A stretch of DNA of 64,000 bases from NCBI RefSeq assembly GCF_900182645.1, contig NZ_FXTA01000001.1, forward strand, positions 744,001 to 808,000. Direction: 5' to 3'. The notes under the pieces are model-generated. The model searched no databases. It was not told the DNA's origin and saw only the letters and a list, made by a program, of their open reading frames with translations. The translations under genes were made by a program, and so were the position numbers. Source of the DNA: Flavobacterium resistens. Its GTDB lineage: Bacteria > Bacteroidota > Bacteroidia > Flavobacteriales > Flavobacteriaceae. Shown one piece after another: positions 45,684 to 54,059 of the stretch (positions are counted from its first letter, which is position 1; the number at the start of each line of letters is the position of its first letter).

Positions 45684-47411
45684 ATGAAACTTTTTACCCT
45701 TCTCCTTTCACTTTTCACAATCAGCATTTTCGCTCAAAACAACAAAAAATACGATACGTTTTTCGAAAAAGGAAACGGAAATCAATCGGCTTCTTATCAG
45801 GAAACTATAGCTTATTTTAAAATGTTGGCGAATGATTTTCCAACAATTCAAATGAAAGAAATGGGATTGACCGATTCTGGCGAACCATTACACATGATAA
45901 CTTTTAATCCGGACAAAGAATTTGATTTTGATAAAATTCAGAAAACAAAAGCCGTTCTTTTTGTAAATAATGGAATCCACGCCGGAGAACCAGATGGAAT
46001 CGACGCAACAATGCAGTTTTACAGAGATTTAGCAACCGGAAAAATGAAAGCTCCAAAAAACACCGTTTTGGTTACGATTCCGGTTTATAATATTGGCGGA
46101 GCTTTAAACAGAAATTCGACAACTCGTGCGAATCAGGACGGACCCGAAATTTATGGTTTTAGAGGAAATGCCAGAAACTACGATTTGAATCGTGATTTAA
46201 TGAAATCGGATACTCGAAATACAAAGAGTTTTGTAGAAATTTTCCAGAAAATAAATGCCGATGTTTTTATCGATAATCACGTAAGCAACGGTTCTGATTA
46301 TCAATACAAACTGACGTACATTATGACACAACATAATAAACTCGGAACGGTTTTGGGTGATTTTATGAATAACGAAATGATGCCGGCTTTGGTAAAAGAT
46401 CTTCAAAACAAAAAAATCGAAACGACGCCTTATGTAGATTCATTTAAAGATACACCAGACAAAGGTTTTGGACAATTTGTTGACAGTCCGAGATATACTA
46501 CGGGCTACACTTCCCTATTTAATACTATTGGTTTTGTGGTAGAAACGCACATGCTAAAAAAATATGCCGAGCGTGTAAAAATGACCTACGAATACATGAA
46601 ATCGACTCTAGATTTTACTGATGCCAATTATCAGAAAATCAAAGAACTTCGTGTAAAAAATTTAGAGCAATATCAGCCTAAGAAAAAATACACTTTACAA
46701 TGGGAAATGGATAGCACAAAAACCACAAAATTTACTTTTCTAGGCTACGAAGCGGGTTACAAAAAAAGCGAAGCCACAACGGGAGATCGTTTGTATTATG
46801 ACCGAAGCAAACCATATAAAAAAGATGTTCCGTATATCAAAGAATTTAAATCGGCTAAAGAAGTTGTGATTCCTACGGCGTATATAGTTCCGCGAGGTTA
46901 TTGGAATATTATTGATCTTTTGAAAAACAATAATATTTCGTTTCGTCAGCTTAAAAACGATACAATTATAGAAGTCGAAAGCTACAAAATTGCTGATTTT
47001 AAAACGGTTCCGTCAGCTTATGAAGGACATTATACACATAGAAACACAAAAGTAACTTCTAAAATAGTAAAAATGGCTTTCGCCAAAGGTGATTATTATG
47101 TTCCAACAAACCAAAAAGGCGTTAAATATTTAATTGAAGCTTTTGAACCAGAAGGTGTTGATTCGTTTTTTAATTGGAATTTCTTTGATCCGATTTTACA
47201 GCAAAAAGAACATTATTCGGAATATATTTTTGAAGATACTGCAGCACAACTTTTAAAAGATAATCCAGCTTTAAAAGCAGAATTAGAAACCAAAAAACAA
47301 AACGATCGTGAATTTGCTAAAAGTTCTGAAGCGCAATTGGATTGGATTTATAAGCATTCTGTTTATTATGAGAAGGCGCATTTACAGTATCCTGTTTATA
47401 GGGTTTTGTAA
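45684..47411 (+). CDS. Secreted M14 family zinc carboxypeptidase
   Basis: This is 575 residues from the start at 45684 (MKLFTLLLSLFTISIFAQ), chosen because it begins the signal peptide; the frame is open to 45639. The zinc site is recognisable: HAGEPDG near residue 105 supplies His and Glu, and DNHVSNGSDY near 195 supplies the second His. The catalytic Glu lies in VVETHMLK near 286. A C-terminal beta-rich domain extends past residue 350. It likely removes C-terminal residues from peptides outside the cell. Confidence 0.88.
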   Translation: MKLFTLLLSLFTISIFAQNNKKYDTFFEKGNGNQSASYQETIAYFKMLANDFPTIQMKEMGLTDSGEPLHMITFNPDKEFDFDKIQKTKAVLFVNNGIHAGEPDGIDATMQFYRDLATGKMKAPKNTVLVTIPVYNIGGALNRNSTTRANQDGPEIYGFRGNARNYDLNRDLMKSDTRNTKSFVEIFQKINADVFIDNHVSNGSDYQYKLTYIMTQHNKLGTVLGDFMNNEMMPALVKDLQNKKIETTPYVDSFKDTPDKGFGQFVDSPRYTTGYTSLFNTIGFVVETHMLKKYAERVKMTYEYMKSTLDFTDANYQKIKELRVKNLEQYQPKKKYTLQWEMDSTKTTKFTFLGYEAGYKKSEATTGDRLYYDRSKPYKKDVPYIKEFKSAKEVVIPTAYIVPRGYWNIIDLLKNNNISFRQLKNDTIIEVESYKIADFKTVPSAYEGHYTHRNTKVTSKIVKMAFAKGDYYVPTNQKGVKYLIEAFEPEGVDSFFNWNFFDPILQQKEHYSEYIFEDTAAQLLKDNPALKAELETKKQNDREFAKSSEAQLDWIYKHSVYYEKAHLQYPVYRVL

Positions 47412-47518
47412 CATTTCTGAAAATCATTATAAAAATAGTGATATTTTATTATTTTTGAAGACCCTTTTTTATCTCCCATTTATGAATACTATTGAATTTT
47501 AATTTTAACTGAATCAAA

Positions 47519-48049
47519 ATGAACGAAAAACAATATCATACATTAATTAATAATATAAAAGATATTGAAACCCCATTTTATCAAGATTGGTCTTTTTGGA
47601 TATCAACAATTATTGGTATTATTGGTATTTATTTTTCAATAGTTGCCTATAGGGAAGCTAAGGAGGCAAAAAAAGCTGCCAAAGCAGCTGGAAATATTGT
47701 AAAAATTCAATCAATTACTATTGATTTAACCGAAATTACTCAAAGATTAGATAAAATTAGTATTGATTTAACTTATAGTGATGCTCGTGATTTTTATAGT
47801 GAAATCAATAGACGATTGCGTAGAATTACATCAGTTTTAACCGTTGAGCCATCTTATACTCAGAAAACATCTGAAATATTACTAACTTTAGCAGCACTTA
47901 AAAACAACTTAGACGAGGTTAGACAAGTAGGACAAAATAATACTACCGCAGATGGGATTAATATTTTTTACGCAATAGAAGGCGAATTTTCAAATTTAAG
48001 TGGTCATCTAGCTGATTTAGCTGGCTTACTAGAACAACGTACTTTATAA
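47519..48049 (+). CDS. Single-pass membrane protein with coiled coil, unknown function
   Basis: This 176-residue protein has one membrane helix (about 25-45, FWISTIIGIIGIYFSIVAYR), followed by an alanine/lysine-rich juxtamembrane helix (EAKEAKKAAKAAG) and a soluble helical domain. The preceding -7 box TATATTTTTG-type (TATTTTTG at 47450-47457) fits a promoter. The next gene starts 11 bases later. The pair looks like a small membrane-linked two-gene unit, and neither product resembles anything I can name. Confidence 0.6.
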   Translation: MNEKQYHTLINNIKDIETPFYQDWSFWISTIIGIIGIYFSIVAYREAKEAKKAAKAAGNIVKIQSITIDLTEITQRLDKISIDLTYSDARDFYSEINRRLRRITSVLTVEPSYTQKTSEILLTLAALKNNLDEVRQVGQNNTTADGINIFYAIEGEFSNLSGHLADLAGLLEQRTL

Positions 48050-48059
48050 AAATGATAAA

Positions 48060-48407
48060 ATGGAAAGCTTAATACAGAATATTGATAAATTAATATCAGG
48101 AACTCAAAATGGAAAAATTAAATGGGAGAAAATGAAAGAAAATTTTATTTGGAAAACATTTGACTCATCAAAAAAACCAATTAACATTGTGTTACAACCT
48201 AAAACTATTAATAGTAATGTTAACAATTCTCGAAATATAATGTTTAGAATGTGGGATGTCAATAATCAAATTGCTTTACTTGAAGTTCATACAGAAAATT
48301 CTGACGAAAAAACAAAAGGCAAGATTTTAGAATTATATAACACTACAAAAGAATATTTTGATTTTGAAAGATTAGACATTTTAAGTGATATCCTAAAAGA
48401 TATTTAA
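48060..48407 (+). CDS. Hypothetical protein, partner of the 47.5 kb membrane protein
   Basis: This 115-residue soluble protein has no recognised motif. It has N-terminal helices and a later beta-rich part (NIMFRMWDVNNQIALLEVHTENS, seen as FRMWDVNNQIALLEV). It is encoded 11 bases after the membrane protein and the unit ends in a strong terminator, so the two are very likely co-expressed. Confidence 0.6.
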   Translation: MESLIQNIDKLISGTQNGKIKWEKMKENFIWKTFDSSKKPINIVLQPKTINSNVNNSRNIMFRMWDVNNQIALLEVHTENSDEKTKGKILELYNTTKEYFDFERLDILSDILKDI

Positions 48408-48449
48408 AATATCCTTTAGAAATGAGCAAAAAAGAAAAGTCAAACTACA

Positions 48450-48488
48450 TTAAAACCCTAATAAAAAACAATTTTATTAGGGTTTTAA
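48450..48488 (+). terminator. Terminator of the 47.5-48.4 kb pair
   Basis: TTAAAACCCTAATAAAA pairs perfectly over 17 bases with 48472-48488, then T5. The 346-base gap 48408-48753 holds this, an inverted repeat and a promoter-like box, but no gene. Confidence 0.85.
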
Positions 48489-48530
48489 TTTTTAAGAAAG
48501 AAAGTTATTTATCTTTCAATATTTTCCCGA

Positions 48531-48623
48531 TAGCGCGGATTTGCAATCCGTGCTTGCAAAGAGAAGCAATATCAAAACACTAAAACCATATACTTTGCGG
48601 GCACGGATTGCAAATCCGCGCTA
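48531..48623. repeat. Perfect 23-base inverted repeat (GCGCGGATTTGCAATCCGTGC type)
   Basis: The arms at 48531-48553 and 48601-48623 are perfect complements (core GCGGATTTGCAATCCG) around a 47-base spacer. It is GC-richer than its surroundings. It resembles dispersed intergenic palindromes common in Bacteroidota. Confidence 0.7.
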
Positions 48624-48753
48624 ACGTTATGGTTATTTAATAATTACGAAATAATTCATTTTTTTACGGCTTCCCGTAACCATATTCAATTCCAACATTC
48701 TATATTTGGTTTTAGAATTTATTACCCAATTCCAACCTGCTTAACCAAAAACT

Positions 48754-48993
48754 ATGAATAACCAAACCGGCGACACTATTGTTGAGGGAATCTTTTACGG
48801 ATTAAATTATTTGGGAGCGCTTTTTCACTGGCTCGCTTTCTTCGGTAGAAAATCGTTTCAAAAAGTGCTTGAAAGCGGTTTTATAAACTCAATAATCGGA
48901 ATTATTGTTCTCGTTTTGATTGTTATTCTCTTCAAAAATGAAGTTTTACATTTAATCCTTTATCTAATCAAAAAATACCTAAATCAAAACTAA
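48754..48993 (+). CDS. Small membrane protein, unknown function
   Basis: This 79-residue protein has a hydrophobic C-terminal helix (about 46-66, SIIGIIVLVLIVILF) and an amphipathic N-terminal part. TATATTTG at 48701-48708, 45 bases upstream, is a candidate -7 box. It starts a set of three closely spaced small membrane-protein genes. No family is recognised. Confidence 0.55.
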   Translation: MNNQTGDTIVEGIFYGLNYLGALFHWLAFFGRKSFQKVLESGFINSIIGIIVLVLIVILFKNEVLHLILYLIKKYLNQN

Positions 48994-48996
48994 AAA

Positions 48997-49470
48997 ATGA
49001 ATCCACAACCTTCAAGAAATTCATCTCCAGGAAACTCATCTTCAGGAAACCCGAAACCTTTTGCTATTATAGGTTTAGTATTTGCCATTATTGCTTTTCT
49101 TTTCTCCATGATTCCATGCATTGGATTTTATGCCGTTGGCCCGAGTTTATTCGCCTTGGCTTTTAGCGGAATTTCATACGCTGGCTTAAAACAAAGAAAC
49201 GAAAACACTTCTGTTTCGCTTGCAGGTTTGATCGTTGGAGCTGCTGCCATTTCAATTGGAGCTTACCAATATTATGAATATCAAACAGTTTTTGAAACTA
49301 AAGCCGAAATCGAACAATCGCTTAACAATACTGAAAAACATGTTATCGATACGATTCAAAAAAAGGTTTTGGAAAAAGTGGGAGAAAAATTGGAAGAAGA
49401 ACTAAGAAAAGATTCGATACAAGAAGCCAAAAATGATTCTATCCAAAAAGACTCTATTTCGAAAAAATAA
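48997..49470 (+). CDS. DUF4190-type membrane protein
   Basis: This 157-residue protein has a serine/proline/glycine-rich N-terminus (about 1-22), two membrane helices (about 27-48 and 52-90) matching the DUF4190 pattern (FAIIGLVFAIIAFLFSMIPC; then GISYAGLKQR), and a long charged C-terminal helix (about 105-157). It begins 3 bases after the previous gene and overlaps the next by 38 bases, indicating coupled translation. Confidence 0.7.
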   Translation: MNPQPSRNSSPGNSSSGNPKPFAIIGLVFAIIAFLFSMIPCIGFYAVGPSLFALAFSGISYAGLKQRNENTSVSLAGLIVGAAAISIGAYQYYEYQTVFETKAEIEQSLNNTEKHVIDTIQKKVLEKVGEKLEEELRKDSIQEAKNDSIQKDSISKK

Positions 49471-49816
49471 AGAATATCATTTTTTCAATCTTTTGATATT
49501 TGTGGCAATCTTGTTTTTGATTTTCTATTTAAAAGCAAATATCATCAGCATTAAATGTCCTTATTCTGAAATTGGAATAAAATGCAAAACCTGCGGACTT
49601 ACGACTTCATTTCGGAAAATCATAAACAATGATTTTTCTGATTTGAATATTGGATTTTTGCTATTGTTTATTGCTTTTGCCTCACAATTGATTCTTAGGC
49701 CGTTGACTAGTTTTGCATTATTTTTTTCAGAAAATTGGAAGTTGATAAGAAATATTGATATTATGTTATCTTTATTTCTGTTTGGATTTGCGTATGCTAA
49801 ACTGATGTTGAGTTAA
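49433..49816 (+). CDS. DUF2752 family membrane protein
   Basis: This 127-residue protein has about three membrane helices and the DUF2752 signature as CPYSEIGIKCKTCGLTTSF near residue 43, with the conserved cysteines. The family's function is unknown. Its start inside the end of the preceding gene is the only start upstream of the first helix. It closes the three-gene membrane-protein set. Confidence 0.75.
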   Translation: MILSKKTLFRKNKEYHFFNLLIFVAILFLIFYLKANIISIKCPYSEIGIKCKTCGLTTSFRKIINNDFSDLNIGFLLLFIAFASQLILRPLTSFALFFSENWKLIRNIDIMLSLFLFGFAYAKLMLS

Positions 49817-49856
49817 TTAGAATAAATACTATATTTCAGAAACCAAAACAACATAA

Positions 49857-50360
49857 ATGGACACTCCGTTTTATCTGGAAAACTTTCAAAAAATAGCAGA
49901 TCAACTTGATCGAAAGCTTCTAAACGAAAAATCAGTTGAGGTTTCTGTTGGTGTTTATTTGGATTCTGTTTTTATAAAATTATACAAAAAACCATGGGCA
50001 AATGATCCAAAGGAAGCTTTGACAGCTGAATCGAGAATTTTCTTTTCTGTTTGGGTTAATGATTCCAGTATTCAGAAACAAAAAATCATGTATAATATTC
50101 ATGCCTTAAAGTTGAGAAAGCTAAAAGGTTATGCTATAGAAAGCCGAAAATTTGCTGAAAAATTTAGGAATCTTTTTGAAAATTACAGCCAAAAATGGCC
50201 GAATGTCAGCACAAATTACGGTCCGCTGACTTTAATGGAAGGCTGGATTCGTTTAGATTTGGAAAATTATCAGGCAGAAATTTTAAAAATCTGCGACAAC
50301 TTTTTGGAGATTGAGCATATAATTGATGATACTTTGCTTCAGTTCAAATCAATGAAATAG
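49857..50360 (+). CDS. Hypothetical protein
   Basis: This 167-residue soluble protein has alternating helix and strand character, with repeated aromatic residues (KLYKKPWANDP, FFSVWVNDS). It is the last host gene before the prophage. No family was recognised. Confidence 0.6.
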   Translation: MDTPFYLENFQKIADQLDRKLLNEKSVEVSVGVYLDSVFIKLYKKPWANDPKEALTAESRIFFSVWVNDSSIQKQKIMYNIHALKLRKLKGYAIESRKFAEKFRNLFENYSQKWPNVSTNYGPLTLMEGWIRLDLENYQAEILKICDNFLEIEHIIDDTLLQFKSMK

Positions 50361-50384
50361 AAAATTACTCGTGTAACTTGGTAC

Positions 50385-50455
50385 CGCGTGAGGGATAGAG
50401 CTAATCCGCCGCGGCGGAGGCGAAAGCCCGACAGTATAGGGGGTATAACCAAAAG
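50385..50455. other. GC-rich host segment at the phage junction
   Basis: A GC-rich stretch (CCGCCGCGGCGG at its centre) directly precedes the AT-rich phage left end. It resembles a genome repeat lying downstream of host genes. The exact left boundary and target duplication cannot be set without the right end, which lies outside this window. Confidence 0.4.
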
Positions 50456-50469
50456 TATCAATAGTCAAA

Positions 50470-50666
50470 ACATAAAAAACCCAAAAAAACCAGTAAAATA
50501 AGGTTGTTAGAGCCAAATAGTCCTGAAGCCAACTCAAAACGAAAAGTAAAATAAGTACCTTTTATATACCTTTTTATTTCCATAATTAAACACCTTAAAC
50601 GAAGTAAAGTGCTACTAATTCAAATTATAGCATAATAAAGCCCTTAAATACCATAAAATAAGGTTT
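50470..50666. repeat. Candidate transposase-binding repeats at the phage left end
   Basis: The word TAAAATAAGG recurs at 50494-50503 and 50654-50663, with a close variant TAAAATAAGT at 50547-50556. Weaker relatives (CATAAAAAACCC near 50471, CATAATAAAGCCC near 50631) are interspersed. Multiple direct and inverted sites near the end are what MuA-type transposases need. The site assignments are inference. Confidence 0.5.
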
Positions 50667-50677
50667 AAAAACCATTT

Positions 50678-50713
50678 AAAAGCTGTTTAAATTAATTTTA
50701 AACAGCTTTTTTT
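50678..50713. terminator. Bidirectional terminator at the phage left end
   Basis: AAAAGCTGTTTAAA and TTTAAACAGCTTTT form a perfect stem, with T after it on the plus strand and A before it. It can stop host transcription entering the phage and also the leftward repressor message. Confidence 0.8.
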
Positions 50714-50769
50714 GCACTAATAGCAGACTGATTTAAATATTATTAAAATCATAAACAAATAGTTTTGCA

Positions 50770-50805
50770 GTTAGTGTTGGGGTTAGTGTTGCAGTTAGGA
50801 TAAAA
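50770..50805. repeat. Three 12-base direct repeats (GTTAGTGTTG)
   Basis: GTTAG begins at 50770, 50782 and 50794. The first two units share GTTAGTGTTG and the third diverges after GTTAG. The spacing is slightly over one helical turn, so a protein could bind in phase. The stretch 50361-50947 otherwise holds no gene. Confidence 0.5.
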
Positions 50806-50947
50806 GATATTTTTCTATCTATGTAAATACAGATGTTAACTAAAACATGTCTTTTATGGATAAAAAAATATCCGTACCATAGGGGATAATGCCCTTTTTA
50901 GTACAGATAAGCATTTATTTAAAGTATTAATTTACAAGTAATTACGC

Positions 50948-51766
50948 TTAAAAAGATCGTTTTATTACGTGAAATATCTGAAATACATCATTTAAAGGAT
51001 AATCAAATGATTTAGAGTCAGGATTTCTAGATGATAACGTAATCTTTCCATTTTCTTTTAATTCGGTTATATCTTTGTGCCAAATCCCTTTCTTTCCGAT
51101 AATTACAAAGCCATACTTTGTACTATGGAATCCATTTGACCATAAATGTTTACCTATTTCTCGACCCAGCATATCAGCGCCGGAAGGTGTGTCATAGCCT
51201 CCACCATTCCACATGCTATCCCCTACTGATTCAAATCCCAAATAATGCCCTCTACCAATGTGATCAACCTTAAAGGTCATGGTTGAAAATTCATCTTTAA
51301 GGACTAATTCATCATGATAACACTCTACATAAGAGGCATATGCTTGAAATGGTATTTTTAAAACTTCAATTCTAATTGTGCCATCAGGATAAACAAAATA
51401 TTTATTTCCATTTGAATTTTGAAGGATTTCAGGTTCTTGATTGTCATCAAAAAGTTTTGCTTCGCTATGAATTTCATCACTTAATTTAATGGTAAAGTCG
51501 AAATCACGATCCTCATCATTAAAATTTTTAATGCTTGTACTTTTTTGCATACTTCCATGTCCTGAAATCAACCATTCCATGTTAATTTCAGGGTATTTAG
51601 ATAAAAGTGTATCTAATAAGTCAGAATTTACGGAAGTTAATTTTTGTCTTCCCTTGAAATTTCCATAGGTCATACCTAAATTTTCAATAAATTTTTCTTT
51701 TCCAACTCCTTTAAATTCAGCGAATTGTAATATTCTTTCCTTTATAAGGGATATATTTTTATCCAT
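50948..51766 (-). CDS. Phage repressor with S24/LexA-type C-terminal domain
   Basis: This is about 272 residues from the ATG at 51766; the frame is open 39 bases upstream, but that start would place the promoter inside the gene. An N-terminal helix-turn-helix (about 10-60, FIENLGMTYGNFKGRQ and WLISGHGSM) precedes an S24-like region. S184 in GDSMW is the likely catalytic serine and a lysine in WHKD near residue 230 may be its partner. It probably keeps the prophage silent by binding operators over the divergent early promoter, and may self-cleave on induction. Autocleavage has not been shown for this protein. Confidence 0.82.
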   Translation of the reverse strand: MDKNISLIKERILQFAEFKGVGKEKFIENLGMTYGNFKGRQKLTSVNSDLLDTLLSKYPEINMEWLISGHGSMQKSTSIKNFNDEDRDFDFTIKLSDEIHSEAKLFDDNQEPEILQNSNGNKYFVYPDGTIRIEVLKIPFQAYASYVECYHDELVLKDEFSTMTFKVDHIGRGHYLGFESVGDSMWNGGGYDTPSGADMLGREIGKHLWSNGFHSTKYGFVIIGKKGIWHKDITELKENGKITLSSRNPDSKSFDYPLNDVFQIFHVIKRSF

Positions 51767-51793
51767 ATTTTGTTTTTGGGATAATATTTTATC

Positions 51794-51801
51794 TATATTT
51801 G
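51794..51801 (+). promoter_or_regulatory. Early promoter -7 box
   Basis: TATATTTG matches TAnnTTTG. Nearby TTTG words sit at 51769-51772 (21 bases upstream) and 51775-51778 (15 bases), neither at the ideal 19. The start of the early operon follows 21 bases later. Confidence 0.5.
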
Positions 51802-51810
51802 TCACGACAA
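51799..51810. promoter_or_regulatory. Palindromic operator overlapping the early -7 box
   Basis: TTGTC-AC-GACAA is a perfect inverted repeat at 51799-51810. A further GACAAA at 51814-51819 pairs with TTTGTC at 51798-51803. Binding here would block the early promoter. Confidence 0.6.
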
Positions 51811-51822
51811 CAAGACAAAACT

Positions 51823-52056
51823 ATGGAGAAAAAAAACAATGTCCTAACAAACGGACTAAAAACTAAGGAAGAAATTAATGCTCTAGAGAAAAGATTGCAG
51901 TACGGAGATTTTACAACACTCGGAACTGCAATGAGTTGTAGTCCAGACACAGCAAAAAAAAGATTCTTTCGTGGAAATGTTGAAGCTTACAATGCACTGG
52001 ATAAAATAATAACCAGTAGAGAACAAGCTATCCAAGACATAAAAAATAACATTTAA
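51823..52056 (+). CDS. Small early phage protein, possible DNA-binding regulator
   Basis: This is about 77 residues from the ATG at 51823. It is short and charged, with helices suited to a helix-turn-helix (YGDFTTLGTAMSCSPDTAKKRF). It is the first gene after the early promoter and 13 bases before the transposase gene, where Mu has ner. The homology to Ner is not established. Confidence 0.5.
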   Translation: MEKKNNVLTNGLKTKEEINALEKRLQYGDFTTLGTAMSCSPDTAKKRFFRGNVEAYNALDKIITSREQAIQDIKNNI

Positions 52057-52069
52057 TTACCCGAAAAGT

Positions 52070-54016
52070 ATGTTTGAGTTTCAGCACAACACTCTCTGCG
52101 TAGCTAGTACTTGGCTTTATAATGAAGGCATAATGTCAGAAGCTAATTATAAATACTTGTGTTCTCAGGGAAAAATAAAAAAAGTAACTACTGGCGGAAA
52201 TGGACGTAAAGCATTAGTAGCTTACGAATCGATTCCTGATCGTTTTAAAAAGGTGATTCGTGAAAAAGGAATTGATCCATACGCCAGTGTAAAAAACATC
52301 GTGTTTAGTGATTATATGGACTGGGATCATAAAGCAGAGCAATATTTTCGTGATTATCTCTTAGAAAATGGATCTCATTTACCGGAAGAAAAACAAAAAG
52401 AGTACACACATCAAGCAATAATGTTTAACACTGTAAAGCACATTTCTACAAATGTGGTTGTTCAAAAACGTTTCGGAGGAAGAAAACAAATGTGGGAACG
52501 AATGTTAGAAGCAATTAGCAATTTGCCTGAAACATGGATGCACACACGCTATAAAAATGTTATTTCGTTCAAAAGAGCAATCCAAAAATATGACCTTGAA
52601 GGTTATAGTTCAATAGTTTCAGGTAAATGGATGAATAATAATCCATCTAAAATTATCGATGACGTAGCCGATTTCATAATGTCTCAATATTGTCTACCTG
52701 TAAAATATACCATTTCTGAAGTATTAAAAATTTATGATTCTGTTCGTGAATCTAAAGGTTGGAAAACTTTGACTGAACGTGCTATAGGTACATGGTTAGA
52801 TAAAACAGAGCAAAAAAGAATTTGGATGTTAGCACGTGATGGTCGAGATGAATACATGAAACACTTTGGTCACACAGTTTCACGAAAACGTTCAGAATGG
52901 TTTCCAAATGCATGGTGGGCAATTGACGGTACGAAGCTGGATTTGGTACACTTTGCAAACAACAAACAGAAAATGGCTGCGGAATTGAAAATAAACGTTG
53001 TTTTCGATGTTTACAGCGAAAAAATTATTGGTTGGGATATTGCTTACACTGAAAATCACGCTTCACACTTTAGAGCGCTTAAAATGGCTGTAAATGATGC
53101 CGGTTGTCGACCATTTTTGTTTACATACGATAAACAATCGGGTCACACTTCAGGACGAATGCAAGATCTATATGATAAACTACCAGCGCAAGGCGGTACT
53201 CATTACAGTCACAAGGTTGGAAGAAAATCAAGTCCGGCAGAACAAATTTTTAACCGTTTGCAACAGCAAGTAATTTCTAAAATGTGGTTTTCTGACAAAC
53301 AGAGTATTAAGGTCAAAAAAACAACAAACAAGCCAAACACAGATTTTATCGTCGAGTACAAATCAGCTTTACCAACTGTTGAAGAATTTAATAAAATATT
53401 CCAAACATTAGTTAACAAATGGAATGAAGGAAAACAGGAAGATTGGGAATATAGCAGAATAGAGATGTATAACCAAGAAACTGAACACCGTGAAGAAATT
53501 GGAATTATGGATCAGTTATCAATGTTTTGGATTGACGAAACTAAGGCTAAAAAGTATTACGCTCACGGCATGCCTCTAACTGTTGAAGGTAAAGACTACA
53601 TCTATGAAGTTTATGACGAAACAAATAACGTTGATCTGAATTTTAGACAAAAATATGTTGGCGAAAACCTCATAGTTCGATATGACCCCGAACGACTGGA
53701 TGAATTTGTTGGACTATACGAATTGACTCACTCAGGAGAAAAGAAATTTATTGCTTATGCTCAATCTAAACGAATGCATGAATCAATCCCTGTCTTAATG
53801 AAAGATAATTCAAAAGCTTTACTCCTTCAAGACATTTCTGTTCGTGATTTAGAATTGAAGCGAGACCACGAAGCATATGAAAGATTAATTCAGCGTACCG
53901 GAATCAGTCGAGAAAGCTTGATTGAAGAACAGGAATTATTAGTCAAGTTCCAAGGGCATTTACCAAAAGAACAACAGATGGAAGCGGACGCATCGAGCTT
54001 TTATTCACGCTATTAA
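52070..54016 (+). CDS. MuA-type DDE transposase
   Basis: This 648-residue enzyme cuts and joins phage ends to new target DNA for integration and replicative transposition. The N-terminal DNA-binding part (about 1-230) is followed by a retroviral-integrase-like core with the triad D286 (AIDGTKLD), D354 (FTYDKQSG) and E391 (SPAEQIFNRLQQ). A C-terminal domain (about 480-648) probably binds the MuB-like partner. Length matches MuA (663). The downstream gene is the MuB-type ATPase, 43 bases later. Confidence 0.93.
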   Translation: MFEFQHNTLCVASTWLYNEGIMSEANYKYLCSQGKIKKVTTGGNGRKALVAYESIPDRFKKVIREKGIDPYASVKNIVFSDYMDWDHKAEQYFRDYLLENGSHLPEEKQKEYTHQAIMFNTVKHISTNVVVQKRFGGRKQMWERMLEAISNLPETWMHTRYKNVISFKRAIQKYDLEGYSSIVSGKWMNNNPSKIIDDVADFIMSQYCLPVKYTISEVLKIYDSVRESKGWKTLTERAIGTWLDKTEQKRIWMLARDGRDEYMKHFGHTVSRKRSEWFPNAWWAIDGTKLDLVHFANNKQKMAAELKINVVFDVYSEKIIGWDIAYTENHASHFRALKMAVNDAGCRPFLFTYDKQSGHTSGRMQDLYDKLPAQGGTHYSHKVGRKSSPAEQIFNRLQQQVISKMWFSDKQSIKVKKTTNKPNTDFIVEYKSALPTVEEFNKIFQTLVNKWNEGKQEDWEYSRIEMYNQETEHREEIGIMDQLSMFWIDETKAKKYYAHGMPLTVEGKDYIYEVYDETNNVDLNFRQKYVGENLIVRYDPERLDEFVGLYELTHSGEKKFIAYAQSKRMHESIPVLMKDNSKALLLQDISVRDLELKRDHEAYERLIQRTGISRESLIEEQELLVKFQGHLPKEQQMEADASSFYSRY

Positions 54017-54059
54017 AAACCTTTTAAACATTATTTAAACCCTTATTAAACCTATAAAA

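Noticed and set aside
48422..48582. Short frame starting at ATG 48422
   Set aside because: It runs through the terminator at 48450-48488 and the inverted repeat and has no protein-like features.
50349..50537. 62-residue minus-strand frame at the phage junction
   Set aside because: It spans the host/phage boundary and the GC-rich segment and has no protein-like features.
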